From an uncultured Verrucomicrobiota bacterium (GTDB lineage: Bacteria; Verrucomicrobiota; Verrucomicrobiia; Limisphaerales; UBA1319), in assembly GCA_903845125.1 (NCBI GenBank), contig CAIMWS010000539.1, positions 86,334-150,333 of the forward strand: DNA of 64,000 bases, in the 5' to 3' direction. Below are positions 46,104 through 54,974 of the stretch, in pieces. A model generated the notes under the pieces. It searched no databases. It was given only the letters and a program-made list of their open reading frames with translations, and was not told the DNA's origin. The number at the start of each line of letters is the position of its first letter. The stretch's first letter is position 1. Position numbers and translations under genes: made by a program.

Positions 46104-46706
46104 ATGAGTACCGTGGTGATTGTCCTGGCGGTGATGGGGATCGTGTTCATCCTGGCGGCCTTGTGGGCCATCAGCATCTACAACGGCCTGGTGGGCCTGC
46201 GCAACCGGTTCAAGAATGCCTTCGCGCAGATCGATGTGCAGCTGAAAAGGCGCTACGACCTGATCCCCAACCTGGTGGAGACCGCCAAAGGTTACTTGAA
46301 GCATGAGCGCGGCACCCTGGAAGCGGTGATCACCGCCCGCAATGCCGCCGCGGGGGCGCGCCAAACGGTGGCCACGGATCCGGGCGACGCGGGCGCCATG
46401 AAGAACCTGTTGGGGGCGGAAACCGCGCTGGCGGGGGCGATGACCCGCTTCTTCGCGGTGGCGGAAGCCTATCCCGACCTGAAAGCCAACCAGACCATGG
46501 CCCAGCTCATGGAGGAGCTGACCTCCACCGAAAACAAGGTCTCCTTCGCGCGCCAGGCTTACAACGACTCCGTGATGACCTACAATACCCAGCGCGAAGT
46601 GTTCCCCAGCAACATCGTCGCGGGGATGTTCAACTTTGGTCCGGCGGAATTGTTCACCATCGAAAACCCCGCCGAGAAGGAAGCGCCCAGAGTGTCGTTT
46701 TCCTGA
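46104..46706 (+). CDS. lemA: LemA-family protein
   Basis: A 200-residue protein with an N-terminal membrane helix (VVIVLAVMGIVFILAALWAI) and the LemA helical domain: YNGLVGLRNRFKNAFAQIDVQLKRRYDLIPNL is the family signature, followed by FFAVAEAYPDLKANQ and YNDSVMTYNT. AGAAAGGTGG precedes the ATG closely. LemA and HtpX-like proteases are frequent neighbours and the pair here is adjacent (132-base gap). The molecular role of LemA is poorly defined; a membrane-stress role linked to the protease is inferred. Confidence 0.95.
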   Translation: MSTVVIVLAVMGIVFILAALWAISIYNGLVGLRNRFKNAFAQIDVQLKRRYDLIPNLVETAKGYLKHERGTLEAVITARNAAAGARQTVATDPGDAGAMKNLLGAETALAGAMTRFFAVAEAYPDLKANQTMAQLMEELTSTENKVSFARQAYNDSVMTYNTQREVFPSNIVAGMFNFGPAELFTIENPAEKEAPRVSFS

Positions 46707-46838
46707 GCGCTCGTGAATTGAAGGCCCAACCGCCCGCGGGCCATGGAACAGCCGTGACCCGCTGCGGGCGGAGTTCAGCCGGGACGGTCCGGCTGGCTCC
46801 GTCCGGCGGCGGCAGCTTCGGAACCACCGGAGGAAACC

Positions 46839-48734
46839 ATGGATTTTTTTGAACGCCAGGATCAAGCCCGCCGTGGCACCAGCCGGCTGGTATTTCTATT
46901 CGGGCTGGCCGTGGCCGGGATTGCCACCGCCGTTTACGCGGCCGTCTGGCTGATTTTCATGTTCAGCGGCGCCGAGCATGGCCGCACCGAACCCGCATTC
47001 TGGCAGCCGGACCTGTTCCTCTACACCACCGCCGGAGCCTTGGTGGTGATTTTGGGCGGCAGCCTGTTCAAGATTGCCGAGCTTTCCCAAGGCGGCCGGG
47101 CAGTGGCCACCATGCTGGGCGGGCGGCCCGTTTCCGCCAATCCTTCGGACCTGGACGAGAAAAAGCTGCGCAACGTGGTGGAGGAGATGGCCCTGGCTTC
47201 CGGCACGCCGGTGCCCGAGATCTACCTGCTCGAACAGGAAGACGGCATCAACGCTTTCGCGGCCGGGTATTCCACGAAGGATGTGGTGATTGGCGTTACC
47301 CGCGGCTGCATCCGGAATCTCAGCCGCGATGAGCTGCAGGGGGTCATCGCCCATGAATTCAGCCACATCCTCAATGGGGATATGCGGCTGAACCTGCGCC
47401 TGATGGGAGTCGTTTACGGCATTCTGTGCCTGGCCATCATCGGGCGCATCCTGCTCAACACGCGCGGGCGCAAAAACCCCCTGCCCATCCTGGGGCTGGC
47501 CTTGGTGATCATCGGCGGCATCGGCATGTTTTTTGGGCAGCTCATCAAAAGCGCCGTCTCCCGCCAGCGGGAATTCCTGGCCGACGCCTCCGCCGTGCAG
47601 TTCACCCGCAACCCCCAGGGCATTGTGGGCGCCTTGAAAAAAATCGGCGGCCTGGTCCAGGGCGCCCGGTTGCAGGCGCCCAATGCCGAGGAGGCCAGCC
47701 ACCTGTTCTTCGGCAACGGCATCGCCTCCAGTTGGTCCAGCCTGTTCTCCACCCACCCGCCGCTGGCGCAGCGCATCCGGGCCATTGACCCCGCCTTCGA
47801 CGGCCACTTCCCCGAGGTGGCGCCGGCCAGTCCGGGTTCGGCCTCCGGCTGGTCAGCCGACGAATTCGTATCAGGGCTGGCCCCGGCCCAGCCGGCGGCC
47901 ATCGACCCGGACCATTTTATGACCCAAGCCGGCCAGCTCACGCCCGGGCATGTCCGGCAGGCCCAGTCGCTGCTGGCCAACATCCCGGAGCCGGTGACCA
48001 GCGCCGTGCGCGACGCCGATGGCGCCGTAGCCACCCTGTATGCCCTGGTGCTGGATCCCGATCCGGCTGCCCGCGCGCCGCAAATGCAGCTGCTGTCCGC
48101 CGCGTGCGATCCCTCCCTGGTGGCGCTCACCCAAAACCTGTTCGACCAGCTCCAAGGCCAGCCGGAGCGGCTCAGGCTGCCGATCATCGACCTGGCCATC
48201 CCGGCCTTGCGCTATCTCGCCCGGGAGCAATACGCCCAATTCATGCGCAACCTGCAGGGCTTGATCGAAAGCGACCAGCAAATCAACCTCTTCGAATACA
48301 CCGTCCAGGTGATTCTGCGCCGGCACCTGGAACCCTATTATGAAAAATCCCGGCTGCGGGTTAACCGCTACCGCTCACTCCAGCCGGTGCAGGAGGATTG
48401 CGCGGTGCTCCTTTCCGCCTTGGCCGCCCTCGGCCAGACGGAGCCGGAAGCCATCGCCGGGGCCTTTGAACTTGGGGTGCGCCAGCTGGATCTGCGCGGG
48501 GCCCGCCTGCAGCTGCTGGGCAGCCAGGACTGGGATCTGAACCGCGTGGATACCGCGCTGAACCGCCTGGCGGAACTTTCGCCCATGCTCAAGAAAAACC
48601 TGCTGTTCGCCTGCGCCCACACCGCCGCCGCCGACGGCCGCCTGGAACCCATGGAAGCCGAGCTCATGCGCATCATCGCCGACGCCCTGGACTGCCCCAT
48701 TCCCCCCATTTTGGAAGCCATCGAAGCGGTCTGA
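46839..48734 (+). CDS. Extended HtpX-like M48 membrane protease
   Basis: A 631-residue protein with four hydrophobic segments: two at the N-terminus (about 18-43 and 60-82) and two after the active site (about 186-205 and 218-236). The M48 zinc motif is HEFSH (His172, Glu173, His176), with a downstream Glu in REFLADASAVQFTRNP. HtpX-type proteases clear damaged membrane proteins. Ordinary HtpX has about 290 residues; this one carries an extra 270-residue C-terminal region, ending in a TerB-like helical segment (SPMLKKNLLFACAHTAAADGR, then EAELMRIIADAL). This extended form with LemA upstream occurs in several bacteria. Confidence 0.92.
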   Translation: MDFFERQDQARRGTSRLVFLFGLAVAGIATAVYAAVWLIFMFSGAEHGRTEPAFWQPDLFLYTTAGALVVILGGSLFKIAELSQGGRAVATMLGGRPVSANPSDLDEKKLRNVVEEMALASGTPVPEIYLLEQEDGINAFAAGYSTKDVVIGVTRGCIRNLSRDELQGVIAHEFSHILNGDMRLNLRLMGVVYGILCLAIIGRILLNTRGRKNPLPILGLALVIIGGIGMFFGQLIKSAVSRQREFLADASAVQFTRNPQGIVGALKKIGGLVQGARLQAPNAEEASHLFFGNGIASSWSSLFSTHPPLAQRIRAIDPAFDGHFPEVAPASPGSASGWSADEFVSGLAPAQPAAIDPDHFMTQAGQLTPGHVRQAQSLLANIPEPVTSAVRDADGAVATLYALVLDPDPAARAPQMQLLSAACDPSLVALTQNLFDQLQGQPERLRLPIIDLAIPALRYLAREQYAQFMRNLQGLIESDQQINLFEYTVQVILRRHLEPYYEKSRLRVNRYRSLQPVQEDCAVLLSALAALGQTEPEAIAGAFELGVRQLDLRGARLQLLGSQDWDLNRVDTALNRLAELSPMLKKNLLFACAHTAAADGRLEPMEAELMRIIADALDCPIPPILEAIEAV

Positions 48735-48913
48735 GCCGGATTCCCCCAGGGGGAGGCAAGGGATGGGGCCGCCGGTTTTGGCGCCAGCCACGCAGTGAGG
48801 CAGGAGCAGCCCCTTCCGCGGTCGGTAGGCCGACGGCTCAGTGGCGGGAGGGAGTCCGCAGCGGGCGGCGCGGGCCGGTTGGCGCCTCCCCTCCACGATG
48901 CGCCAGGCCCATT

Positions 48914-50158
48914 TCAGTTTTTGTTGCCGGGATCCGGCGCCCACTCAAAGCGGGCGACCGTTTCCGCATCCCGCACGTAAAGGCTGGGGCCGGAAAAAAT
49001 CGGGAAAGCATAGATCGGCAGCTCCGAAAGCGCGTGCCGGGCAACCGGTTTAAAGCGCTCGCGGCCGGGTTGGAAAAGGATCAACCCCGACTTCTCGGGC
49101 ACGACCGCCAGGACCGACCCCAGATCCACGAGGGAACCGAAATTGCTGACCCGGTTGGTGTCGTGCCAGGCTTTTTGCCCCGTGGCGGCGTCGAGGCAAA
49201 ACAGCTGCCCGCGATCCGAAAGCGCGTAAAGCGATCCCTCCTTGACCACCGGGGTGTTATACACCGTGCCGAGTTGCTCGTTGCGCCAGAGTTCCTGCAC
49301 CGCCCAGGCATCGCCTTGTTTCACGATCTGAACGGCCCGGGTGCCCATCCCCTGGCCGGTCACGAACAGGCGGTCCCCATCGACCACCGGCGAGACCGAG
49401 CTCCAATACCCGGGCTTGGCGGGGGTGGGCAAGCTCCAAAGGCATTGCCCATTGGTGAAGGAGAGGCCCACCAGGCCTTTCTCCGTATGCACCACCACCT
49501 GGGTAGTATCCATCACCGTCATAAGCGACGGAGAGGAGTACGAGGGGCCGTCTCCGCGCCACTCCCAATCCAGATTCCCGGTCGCCAGGTTGAACGCCGC
49601 CACCACTCCCTCACCCTGGCCGCCGAGATGCGCCACGCACCGGTTTTCCGCCACCAGCGGCGACATGGCCGTGAAAAACAGGGGCAGCGGCTGGCGGAAA
49701 CGGTCGTTGCGCCACAGGACGCTGCCGGTGTCCGCCGCCAGGCAGGTGATGACCCCGCCCACTCCCAATATCAACACCTTGCCCCGGGCCACCGCCGGCG
49801 AACTGCGTGGCCCCTGGTATTTTTCCGCCGCCCCGGTCACCGCCTCGGCGGCATAGGCGTGGCGCCAGACTGTTTCGCCGCTGGCGGCCAGCAGGCACTG
49901 CGCCACCTCCTCCTGGCCCTGCCGGCCGAAAACAAACAGCCGCCCGCCCACCAAAGCCGGGGTGGCCTCGCCCAGGCCAATTGGCTTGCGCCATTTGAGA
50001 TCCAGCGCGCCGGCCCAATGGGTGCGGCGCTCCAAACCGCTCACCTTGCCGTCCCGGGTGGGGCCACGCCATTGCGGCCAGTCCTGGGCGCCCAGGCCGA
50101 TGGGCAACGCCAGCAGGATCCAGCACCAACCGGGATGCAACCTGGGTCGATCATTCAT
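48914..50158 (-). CDS. Exported PQQ-like beta-propeller protein
   Basis: The start is placed at ATG 50158 (signal WCWILLALPIGLGAQ); the product is 414 residues. The mature start DWPQWRGPTRDGKVSG is a hallmark of Verrucomicrobia/Planctomycetes exported quinoprotein-like propellers. Blades include VITCLAADTGSVLWRN, VVAAFNLATGNLDWEW and LFCLDAATGQKAWHD. No cofactor-binding residues or haem are evident. The next upstream gene on the same strand encodes a sugar isomerase-like protein (99-base gap), suggesting a joint transcript with it and possibly the fucosidase. Confidence 0.88.
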   Translation of the reverse strand: MNDRPRLHPGWCWILLALPIGLGAQDWPQWRGPTRDGKVSGLERRTHWAGALDLKWRKPIGLGEATPALVGGRLFVFGRQGQEEVAQCLLAASGETVWRHAYAAEAVTGAAEKYQGPRSSPAVARGKVLILGVGGVITCLAADTGSVLWRNDRFRQPLPLFFTAMSPLVAENRCVAHLGGQGEGVVAAFNLATGNLDWEWRGDGPSYSSPSLMTVMDTTQVVVHTEKGLVGLSFTNGQCLWSLPTPAKPGYWSSVSPVVDGDRLFVTGQGMGTRAVQIVKQGDAWAVQELWRNEQLGTVYNTPVVKEGSLYALSDRGQLFCLDAATGQKAWHDTNRVSNFGSLVDLGSVLAVVPEKSGLILFQPGRERFKPVARHALSELPIYAFPIFSGPSLYVRDAETVARFEWAPDPGNKN

Positions 50159-50257
50159 AATTGCGCAGAAAGGCTGGCCCGCCGCTCCCGCGGATCCCCC
50201 GGGGATCAAGCCGGGCGGCCAGGCCGGGTCCAAGCCATGGGCTCAGGGCCGCTGGCC

Positions 50258-51220
50258 TTAAATTTTATCGAATTGTTTCAGCACGAAATCGCGCACCGCC
50301 GGCACCTCCGCCAGGGACAAATGCTCCACCACCAGGAACAGTTCGCGGTCCAGACGGGCCAGGTGGCGCAGGTACCGCGGATAATCGAGCACGCCCCGGC
50401 CGGCCGCGGGCAGGTCCGTGTCGTCGGCGCTGGCGGAGCCTTTCACATCCTTGGCGTGGGCTACGGCGGTTTGTTTCCCCACGCGCTGGAACAGGTCGTC
50501 CAGCATCGGCCCCATTTGGGCCAATGCGGATTTGCGGAAATAATTGCACGGATCCATCACCAATTTGAGGCCGGCCGAGGGCACCTCCCGGAAGAGGCGC
50601 TCGGCGCGCTCCGCGGAGTTGATGATGTTTTTCCAGTACGGCTCGATGGTGACCGTGGCCCCCTGTTTTTCCGCCTGGACGGCCAGGTTCAGGAAGGCCG
50701 CCCGGCATTCGAGGTAAGCCTCTTCCGTGGCGTTTTCGGGGGCGTCATTCCACTCGGATTGCCGGTTGAAGGTGCCCGTCTCGGTGGAGATCAAAGGCGA
50801 CCCCAGGCGCCGCCAATTATCGATCAGGAAGCGCATCCGGCGGGCGCCTTTCTGGCGGGCTTCCAGGTCGGGCGCCACCACATTATAATAACCGTAGAGG
50901 CCGGCTATTTGCAGCCCCTGGCGCTCCAGGCAGCTGGTGATCCGCCGCACCACCTCCCAATCCGGCTGCGCGGGATCCAGCCGGGCATCGGCGAAGGCAT
51001 ATTCCAAAACCACCCCGGCGAAGCCATCCGCTTTGATCCGTTTGGCCGCCTCCTCCAGCGGCAGCGCGGAATACACCCCGGAAAAAACCGCCAGCTTCAG
51101 GTTCTTTTTGGCTTTGGCCTGGAGATCCTCTTCGGCCCAGCCGGGCCAGGGGGCAGCCACGGTGGCGGCGCCAGCCAGCTTCAGCCAGTCCCGGCGTGAG
51201 AGTTTATCGTATGTTTTCAT
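50258..51220 (-). CDS. Tat-exported sugar phosphate isomerase/epimerase-like protein
   Basis: The start is placed at ATG 51220; a Tat-type signal (KLSRRDWLKLAGAATVAAP) leads a 320-residue TIM barrel of the xylose isomerase-like (AP_endonuc_2) superfamily. Typical strands and metal-ligand positions appear: VVLEYAFADARL, ISTETGTFNRQ, VTIEPYW (Glu), KLVMDPCNYF (Asp), AVAHAKDVKG (His) and LFLVVEH (Glu). Exported members are common beside Gfo/Idh/MocA proteins and probably act on free sugars or inositols in the periplasm. Substrate unknown. Confidence 0.88.
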   Translation of the reverse strand: MKTYDKLSRRDWLKLAGAATVAAPWPGWAEEDLQAKAKKNLKLAVFSGVYSALPLEEAAKRIKADGFAGVVLEYAFADARLDPAQPDWEVVRRITSCLERQGLQIAGLYGYYNVVAPDLEARQKGARRMRFLIDNWRRLGSPLISTETGTFNRQSEWNDAPENATEEAYLECRAAFLNLAVQAEKQGATVTIEPYWKNIINSAERAERLFREVPSAGLKLVMDPCNYFRKSALAQMGPMLDDLFQRVGKQTAVAHAKDVKGSASADDTDLPAAGRGVLDYPRYLRHLARLDRELFLVVEHLSLAEVPAVRDFVLKQFDKI

Positions 51221-51394
51221 GATTGAGTGAACCCACCTTACGCTGGGAGGAGCCGTTTGGGAAGCCCGGAGCGCTGGTGCGAAACGGGCCTCGGCAAATC
51301 GAGAATCCAAACCCCGGCGGCTGAAAAACGCACTTTAGGGTTCCGGGCGCCCCAACCGCCGGTGCGGGGCGCCCCCTGGGAACCCGTTCCGCGG

Positions 51395-52771
51395 CTATTT
51401 GGCCGTCAAAACCACCACGGTGTCGATGGCGTCGGGCAATTCCGTCCCCACCTCGATTTCGACCTGGCCGTTCGCGATTTTGACCGGCAGGGCGGCCGCG
51501 CTTTTTTCCGCCAGGAAGCGCGCCGCATACTGCCTGCCAGCCTGGGCCGGCACGGTGACCACTCCGCTGGTGGGAGCTTTGAAGAAATGCAGGAATAACT
51601 GGTCCCCCTTCACCGTGATGCGACCCCATTCCACCGCCCCGATGGGATTGGCCGAGGTGGCGTAGATGGACTCGCCATTTTTCCGCATCCACGCCCCGAT
51701 CTCCTTCAACCGCTGTACGCTTTCCTCCGGCACCGAGCCATCGACCTTCGGGCCGACATTCAACAGGTAATTGCCACCTTTGGAGGCGATATCCACCAGG
51801 TTCCGGATCAGCGTGGAGACCGGCTTCCAATTATTATCGTGCGCGCTGTAGCCCCACGTATTGTTCATGGTCATGCACGTTTCCCAATCCACACCCGGGA
51901 TGCCGGTGGAGGGGATCGATTGTTCCGGCGTGGTGAAATCCCCCTTGCTGGTGTCGAAATTCTTCAGCCGCCCGATCGGGTCCTTTTCCAGGTCCGGGGT
52001 GTTGTAAAGCCGGTTGTTCATGATGATGTTGGGCTGGTGTTTCCGGACCATGGCCATCAATTCGTTCGCCCGCCAAGTCTCCCCCTCCGCCTGCGGCTTG
52101 CTGTAATCCCACCATAAAACATCGACCTGACCATAGTGGCTGACCAGTTCCAGCGCCTGGGCGTGCAGGTAATCCTGGTAGCGTTTCAAGACCCGTCCCT
52201 GGTCGTGATCCCCCTCCGCCTTCTGCAGCGGGTGCGGCAACCCCGTCCCCCGCACCGGGAAGTCCGGGTGATGCCAGTCGATGACCGAATGGTAGTACCC
52301 CAGCTTGAGGCCCTGCGCCCGGACCGCCTCGGAAATCTCCTTCACCAGGTCCCGGCCAGTCACATCATACGCGTCGAAGTCGGTCACGGCGCTGTTGTGC
52401 AAAGCGAAGCCTTCGTGGTGCTTGCTGGTAAACACCAGGTATTTCATGCCGGCCTCCTTTGCCAGGGCGGCCCATTGGCGGGCAAAATCGGGATTGGGCT
52501 TGAAGCGGGGAATCATCCGCCGCCCGTACTCCGCGGTCGGCACCCCGGCGTAGTGCTGGATCCATTCCACGCCGCCGCCATATTTCCTGCCATCCCATTC
52601 CCCCGCCGCCCCGCTATACAAACCCCAATGCACAAACAGGCCAAACCGTGCTTCCCGCCACCATTTCATCCGGGTATCGCGTTCGGCGGTGGTTTCACCC
52701 AGGCATTGGACAGCCAGCGCCGCCAGGCAGGCGGACGCCATAAAAAAACGGAGACTGTTTTTCATAATCAT
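51395..52771 (-). CDS. GH29 alpha-L-fucosidase
   Basis: A 458-residue exported enzyme (signal MIMKNSLRFFMASACLAALAVQ; a start at 52765 is equally possible). GH29 blocks: WWREARFGLFVHWGLYS, MKYLVFTSKHHEGFALHNS and YYHSVIDWHHPDFP. The retaining nucleophile is Asp222 in VDVLWWDYS. MNNRL, GNYLLNVGP and a C-terminal beta-sandwich (about 380-458) follow. It removes terminal alpha-L-fucose. It lies head-to-tail with the isomerase-like and PQQ genes. Confidence 0.95.
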   Translation of the reverse strand: MIMKNSLRFFMASACLAALAVQCLGETTAERDTRMKWWREARFGLFVHWGLYSGAAGEWDGRKYGGGVEWIQHYAGVPTAEYGRRMIPRFKPNPDFARQWAALAKEAGMKYLVFTSKHHEGFALHNSAVTDFDAYDVTGRDLVKEISEAVRAQGLKLGYYHSVIDWHHPDFPVRGTGLPHPLQKAEGDHDQGRVLKRYQDYLHAQALELVSHYGQVDVLWWDYSKPQAEGETWRANELMAMVRKHQPNIIMNNRLYNTPDLEKDPIGRLKNFDTSKGDFTTPEQSIPSTGIPGVDWETCMTMNNTWGYSAHDNNWKPVSTLIRNLVDIASKGGNYLLNVGPKVDGSVPEESVQRLKEIGAWMRKNGESIYATSANPIGAVEWGRITVKGDQLFLHFFKAPTSGVVTVPAQAGRQYAARFLAEKSAAALPVKIANGQVEIEVGTELPDAIDTVVVLTAK

Positions 52772-52858
52772 GCGGCCATCTTAAACAACCCGCCAATCCG
52801 TGCCAAAATAAATTCCTCGCCCGCCGCCAGGGGGCCAGGCACACCGCTCCCCGGCCGG

Positions 52859-54100
52859 CTAGCGGAACCAGCCCAGGCGTTCATGATAACAGCGGTAGAA
52901 CAGGCCCATGATCCGCATCTCGACCGTGAGGCCATACAATCCCACGAAGTTCAAAATGAGGCTCGGGAAAAAGTAAAACGGCAGCAGCTTCAACATACTT
53001 TCGCAGACCGCCCGGCCGGCGAGCACCACCAGGAACAGCAGGCAGGCCGTCACATAGGCTCCGGGCGCCTTGGAAATGGAGGCGAAGACGAGGAGTGGAT
53101 TCAATCCCGCCAGGCTGTCGAGCATCGAAACCGTCAGCAGGATCATGGGCAGGCAAAATACTCCCGCCACCATCATCCCGATGCCCAAGGCCGGAGTGTA
53201 GTTGAACGACACATACATCCCGGGCCCCAGGCAGGCGATCCAGATCACCAGGAATTGATAAAACGGCACCAGGATATCCTGGTGGAACTCCGTGACATCC
53301 GGAAAACCCGGCAGCACATCATTCCCCTGGGCGCTGCTGACAATGATGTCCCGCATGAAGGCGAACAAAAACCCGAACGTGATGGCCAGCAGCATGAAAA
53401 TGCCCGCCAAGCCGAAAATAAGAGCATAGGCCGCCACCTGCATCCCGAACTTGAGCAGGCTGAAAAAGATGGCGCCGACGATCAGCATCAACAGCCCGCT
53501 TTGCCGCAATGGGTAGCCGAAGGCGCCCGGCAGCATTTGGTAAAAGGTCCGGGGTCCCGCGGCCCTGGCCGCCGCCCCAGCCGGTGGCACACAGACCGAC
53601 CCGCATTGCGGGCAGACGGGGTACTCTTTCATCCCCGCCCGCCGCCGCTTGACGCAGGTTTTGCAGAAATGCAGGGCACACCTTCCGCAGCGCCACTCCG
53701 CGGCCACCCCGGGGTGATTCACGCACTGCAGGCCACCCACCCCGAGGCCAGGAACCGGCGGAGCGGTGTGCGCGATTGAACCGCCCGGAGCCATACCGCC
53801 CGCTGGGAACGCCTCCAGCCCCCCAATGGCGCATTCCACGGTGCCGATCCGGATCTTCATCCCGGGTTGCAGCCGGATCTCCAGGATCGGCTCGTCATTG
53901 ATATAAGTCCCATTCGCTGAATCAAGATCCCGCAGCACGGCGGCCCCGGATGCCACGTGGATTTCACAGTGGTTTCGCGAAATGGAGGGATCGGCAATGA
54001 CCACGTCATTGTCCTCCCCACGCCCGATTCTGGTAACCCCCATGGGTAATTCGATTTCCCTGGGACCGGCGGAACTGCACTGTAGTATCTGGAGCAGCAT
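52859..54100 (-). CDS. FHA domain / zinc ribbon / multi-helix membrane protein
   Basis: A 413-residue protein. The N-terminal FHA domain (about 20-92) keeps the phosphothreonine-binding residues: Gly26-Arg27, Ser41-Arg42-Asn43-His44 and Asn64-Gly65. Residues 126-170 are Cys-rich: Cys126, His129, Cys138, Cys141, Cys146, Cys149, Cys163, Cys166 and Cys170, enough for two zinc sites (B-box/ribbon-like). From about 200 five or six hydrophobic segments form a Yip1-like membrane domain (LLMLIVGAIFFSLLKFG, AYALIFGLAGIFMLLAITFGFLFAF). The layout suggests a membrane protein that reads Thr phosphorylation from a Ser/Thr kinase encoded elsewhere. Confidence 0.88.
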   Translation of the reverse strand: MLLQILQCSSAGPREIELPMGVTRIGRGEDNDVVIADPSISRNHCEIHVASGAAVLRDLDSANGTYINDEPILEIRLQPGMKIRIGTVECAIGGLEAFPAGGMAPGGSIAHTAPPVPGLGVGGLQCVNHPGVAAEWRCGRCALHFCKTCVKRRRAGMKEYPVCPQCGSVCVPPAGAAARAAGPRTFYQMLPGAFGYPLRQSGLLMLIVGAIFFSLLKFGMQVAAYALIFGLAGIFMLLAITFGFLFAFMRDIIVSSAQGNDVLPGFPDVTEFHQDILVPFYQFLVIWIACLGPGMYVSFNYTPALGIGMMVAGVFCLPMILLTVSMLDSLAGLNPLLVFASISKAPGAYVTACLLFLVVLAGRAVCESMLKLLPFYFFPSLILNFVGLYGLTVEMRIMGLFYRCYHERLGWFR

Positions 54101-54271
54101 GGCGCTTTATCGTTATTGTATGGGTTTTATTGACGGCCAAACTGTATCAGCAGGCACGGGGTTTTCAACCCCATAATGAGCATCGATAAGGCGAAGCAAT
54201 TCTCCTGAACACTACTCCTAATAATACCCATCCCTGGCTATCCCTGGTGCCCGCGCTACCTCATTTTTTTC

Positions 54272-54299
54272 TCAAGTCCCTATACCCTCCTGCCGATAA
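54272..54299 (+). promoter_or_regulatory. Sigma-28 (FliA/SigD)-type promoter of the chemotaxis pair
   Basis: TCAAGTCC (54272-54279) and, after 12 bases, a perfect GCCGATAA (54292-54299). The enterobacterial FliA consensus is TAAAGTTT-N11-GCCGATAA and SigD of Bacillus uses a TAAA to GCCGATAT spacing of about 14-16, so the fit is close. The site lies 46 bases before the first start codon of a secreted sensor plus MCP, the expected target class. The 245-base gap (54101-54345) holds no other element I recognise. Confidence 0.72.
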
Positions 54300-54345
54300 A
54301 AAACTGGAGAGATTTCCGAGGCGAAGAACACATTAGTGAAAACAG

Positions 54346-54906
54346 ATGAAAGATATGCATAAACAGAACTATATGTTACTAGTGGCGGCTGCCTGGCTCG
54401 TTTTGCCCCGCCTTCAGGCGCAAGAGATTGACGCTTCCTTGCAGGCCAAAATAGATGCCCAGGTTAAAACCATCGCCGTTTGGGCTGCCGACCCGGCGAT
54501 TGTAAAAGCCGTCAAGGAGCACAACGCCAGCTTACCCGCTGAGCAATCAGCCATGACCCAGGACAAGTGGAAATCGCTGTCAATTTTGGATCCACTGGTG
54601 CGCAGTTTCAGCAAGAACGATGCCGGGCAATTTCTGAAAACCAAAAAATCCGACCTCATCTCCGAGGGGTTTTTGTCCGGGGCGGATGGGCTCAAAGTAG
54701 CCTTCCTCGCCAAGCCGACCAATTGGAGCCACAAAGGCAAACCCAAACATGACGTGCCCATGACTGGCAAAACCTGGCAGGGCCCGATTGAGACGGACGA
54801 ATCCAGCGGGGTTCAACAAATCCAGGTGGCGGTGCCGGTATTGGACGGGGGCAAGCCGATCGGCTCCCTGGTCATCGGCTTGAGCATCGCCAAACTGAAG
54901 TCCTGA
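54346..54906 (+). CDS. Secreted Cache/PDC-like sensory domain protein
   Basis: A 186-residue protein with a signal peptide (MKDMHKQNYMLLVAAAWLVLPRLQAQ). The mature domain has the features of a single PDC/Cache module: a long N-terminal helix (DASLQAKIDAQVKTIAVWAADPAIVKAVKEHN), then beta strands GFLSGADGLKVAFLAKPTNW and WQGPIETDESSGVQQIQVAVPVL, then GKPIGSLVIGL. The tail SGVQQIQVAVPVLDGGKPIGSLVIG is a typical Cache ending. No membrane anchor or signalling domain follows. It is 68 bases ahead of an MCP, behind the sigma-28-type promoter, so it is probably a free periplasmic partner. Confidence 0.82.
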   Translation: MKDMHKQNYMLLVAAAWLVLPRLQAQEIDASLQAKIDAQVKTIAVWAADPAIVKAVKEHNASLPAEQSAMTQDKWKSLSILDPLVRSFSKNDAGQFLKTKKSDLISEGFLSGADGLKVAFLAKPTNWSHKGKPKHDVPMTGKTWQGPIETDESSGVQQIQVAVPVLDGGKPIGSLVIGLSIAKLKS

Positions 54907-54974
54907 GGCCGTCCTAAAACTGAATCATTCAAACCTGCTCCCGGCCGTGTGGAAGCCCAATTTCAGATCGCTAT

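Noticed and set aside
49034..51199. 721-codon plus-strand open frame over the PQQ and isomerase-like genes
   Set aside because: Antisense shadow; low-complexity translation and no ribosome-binding site or domain.
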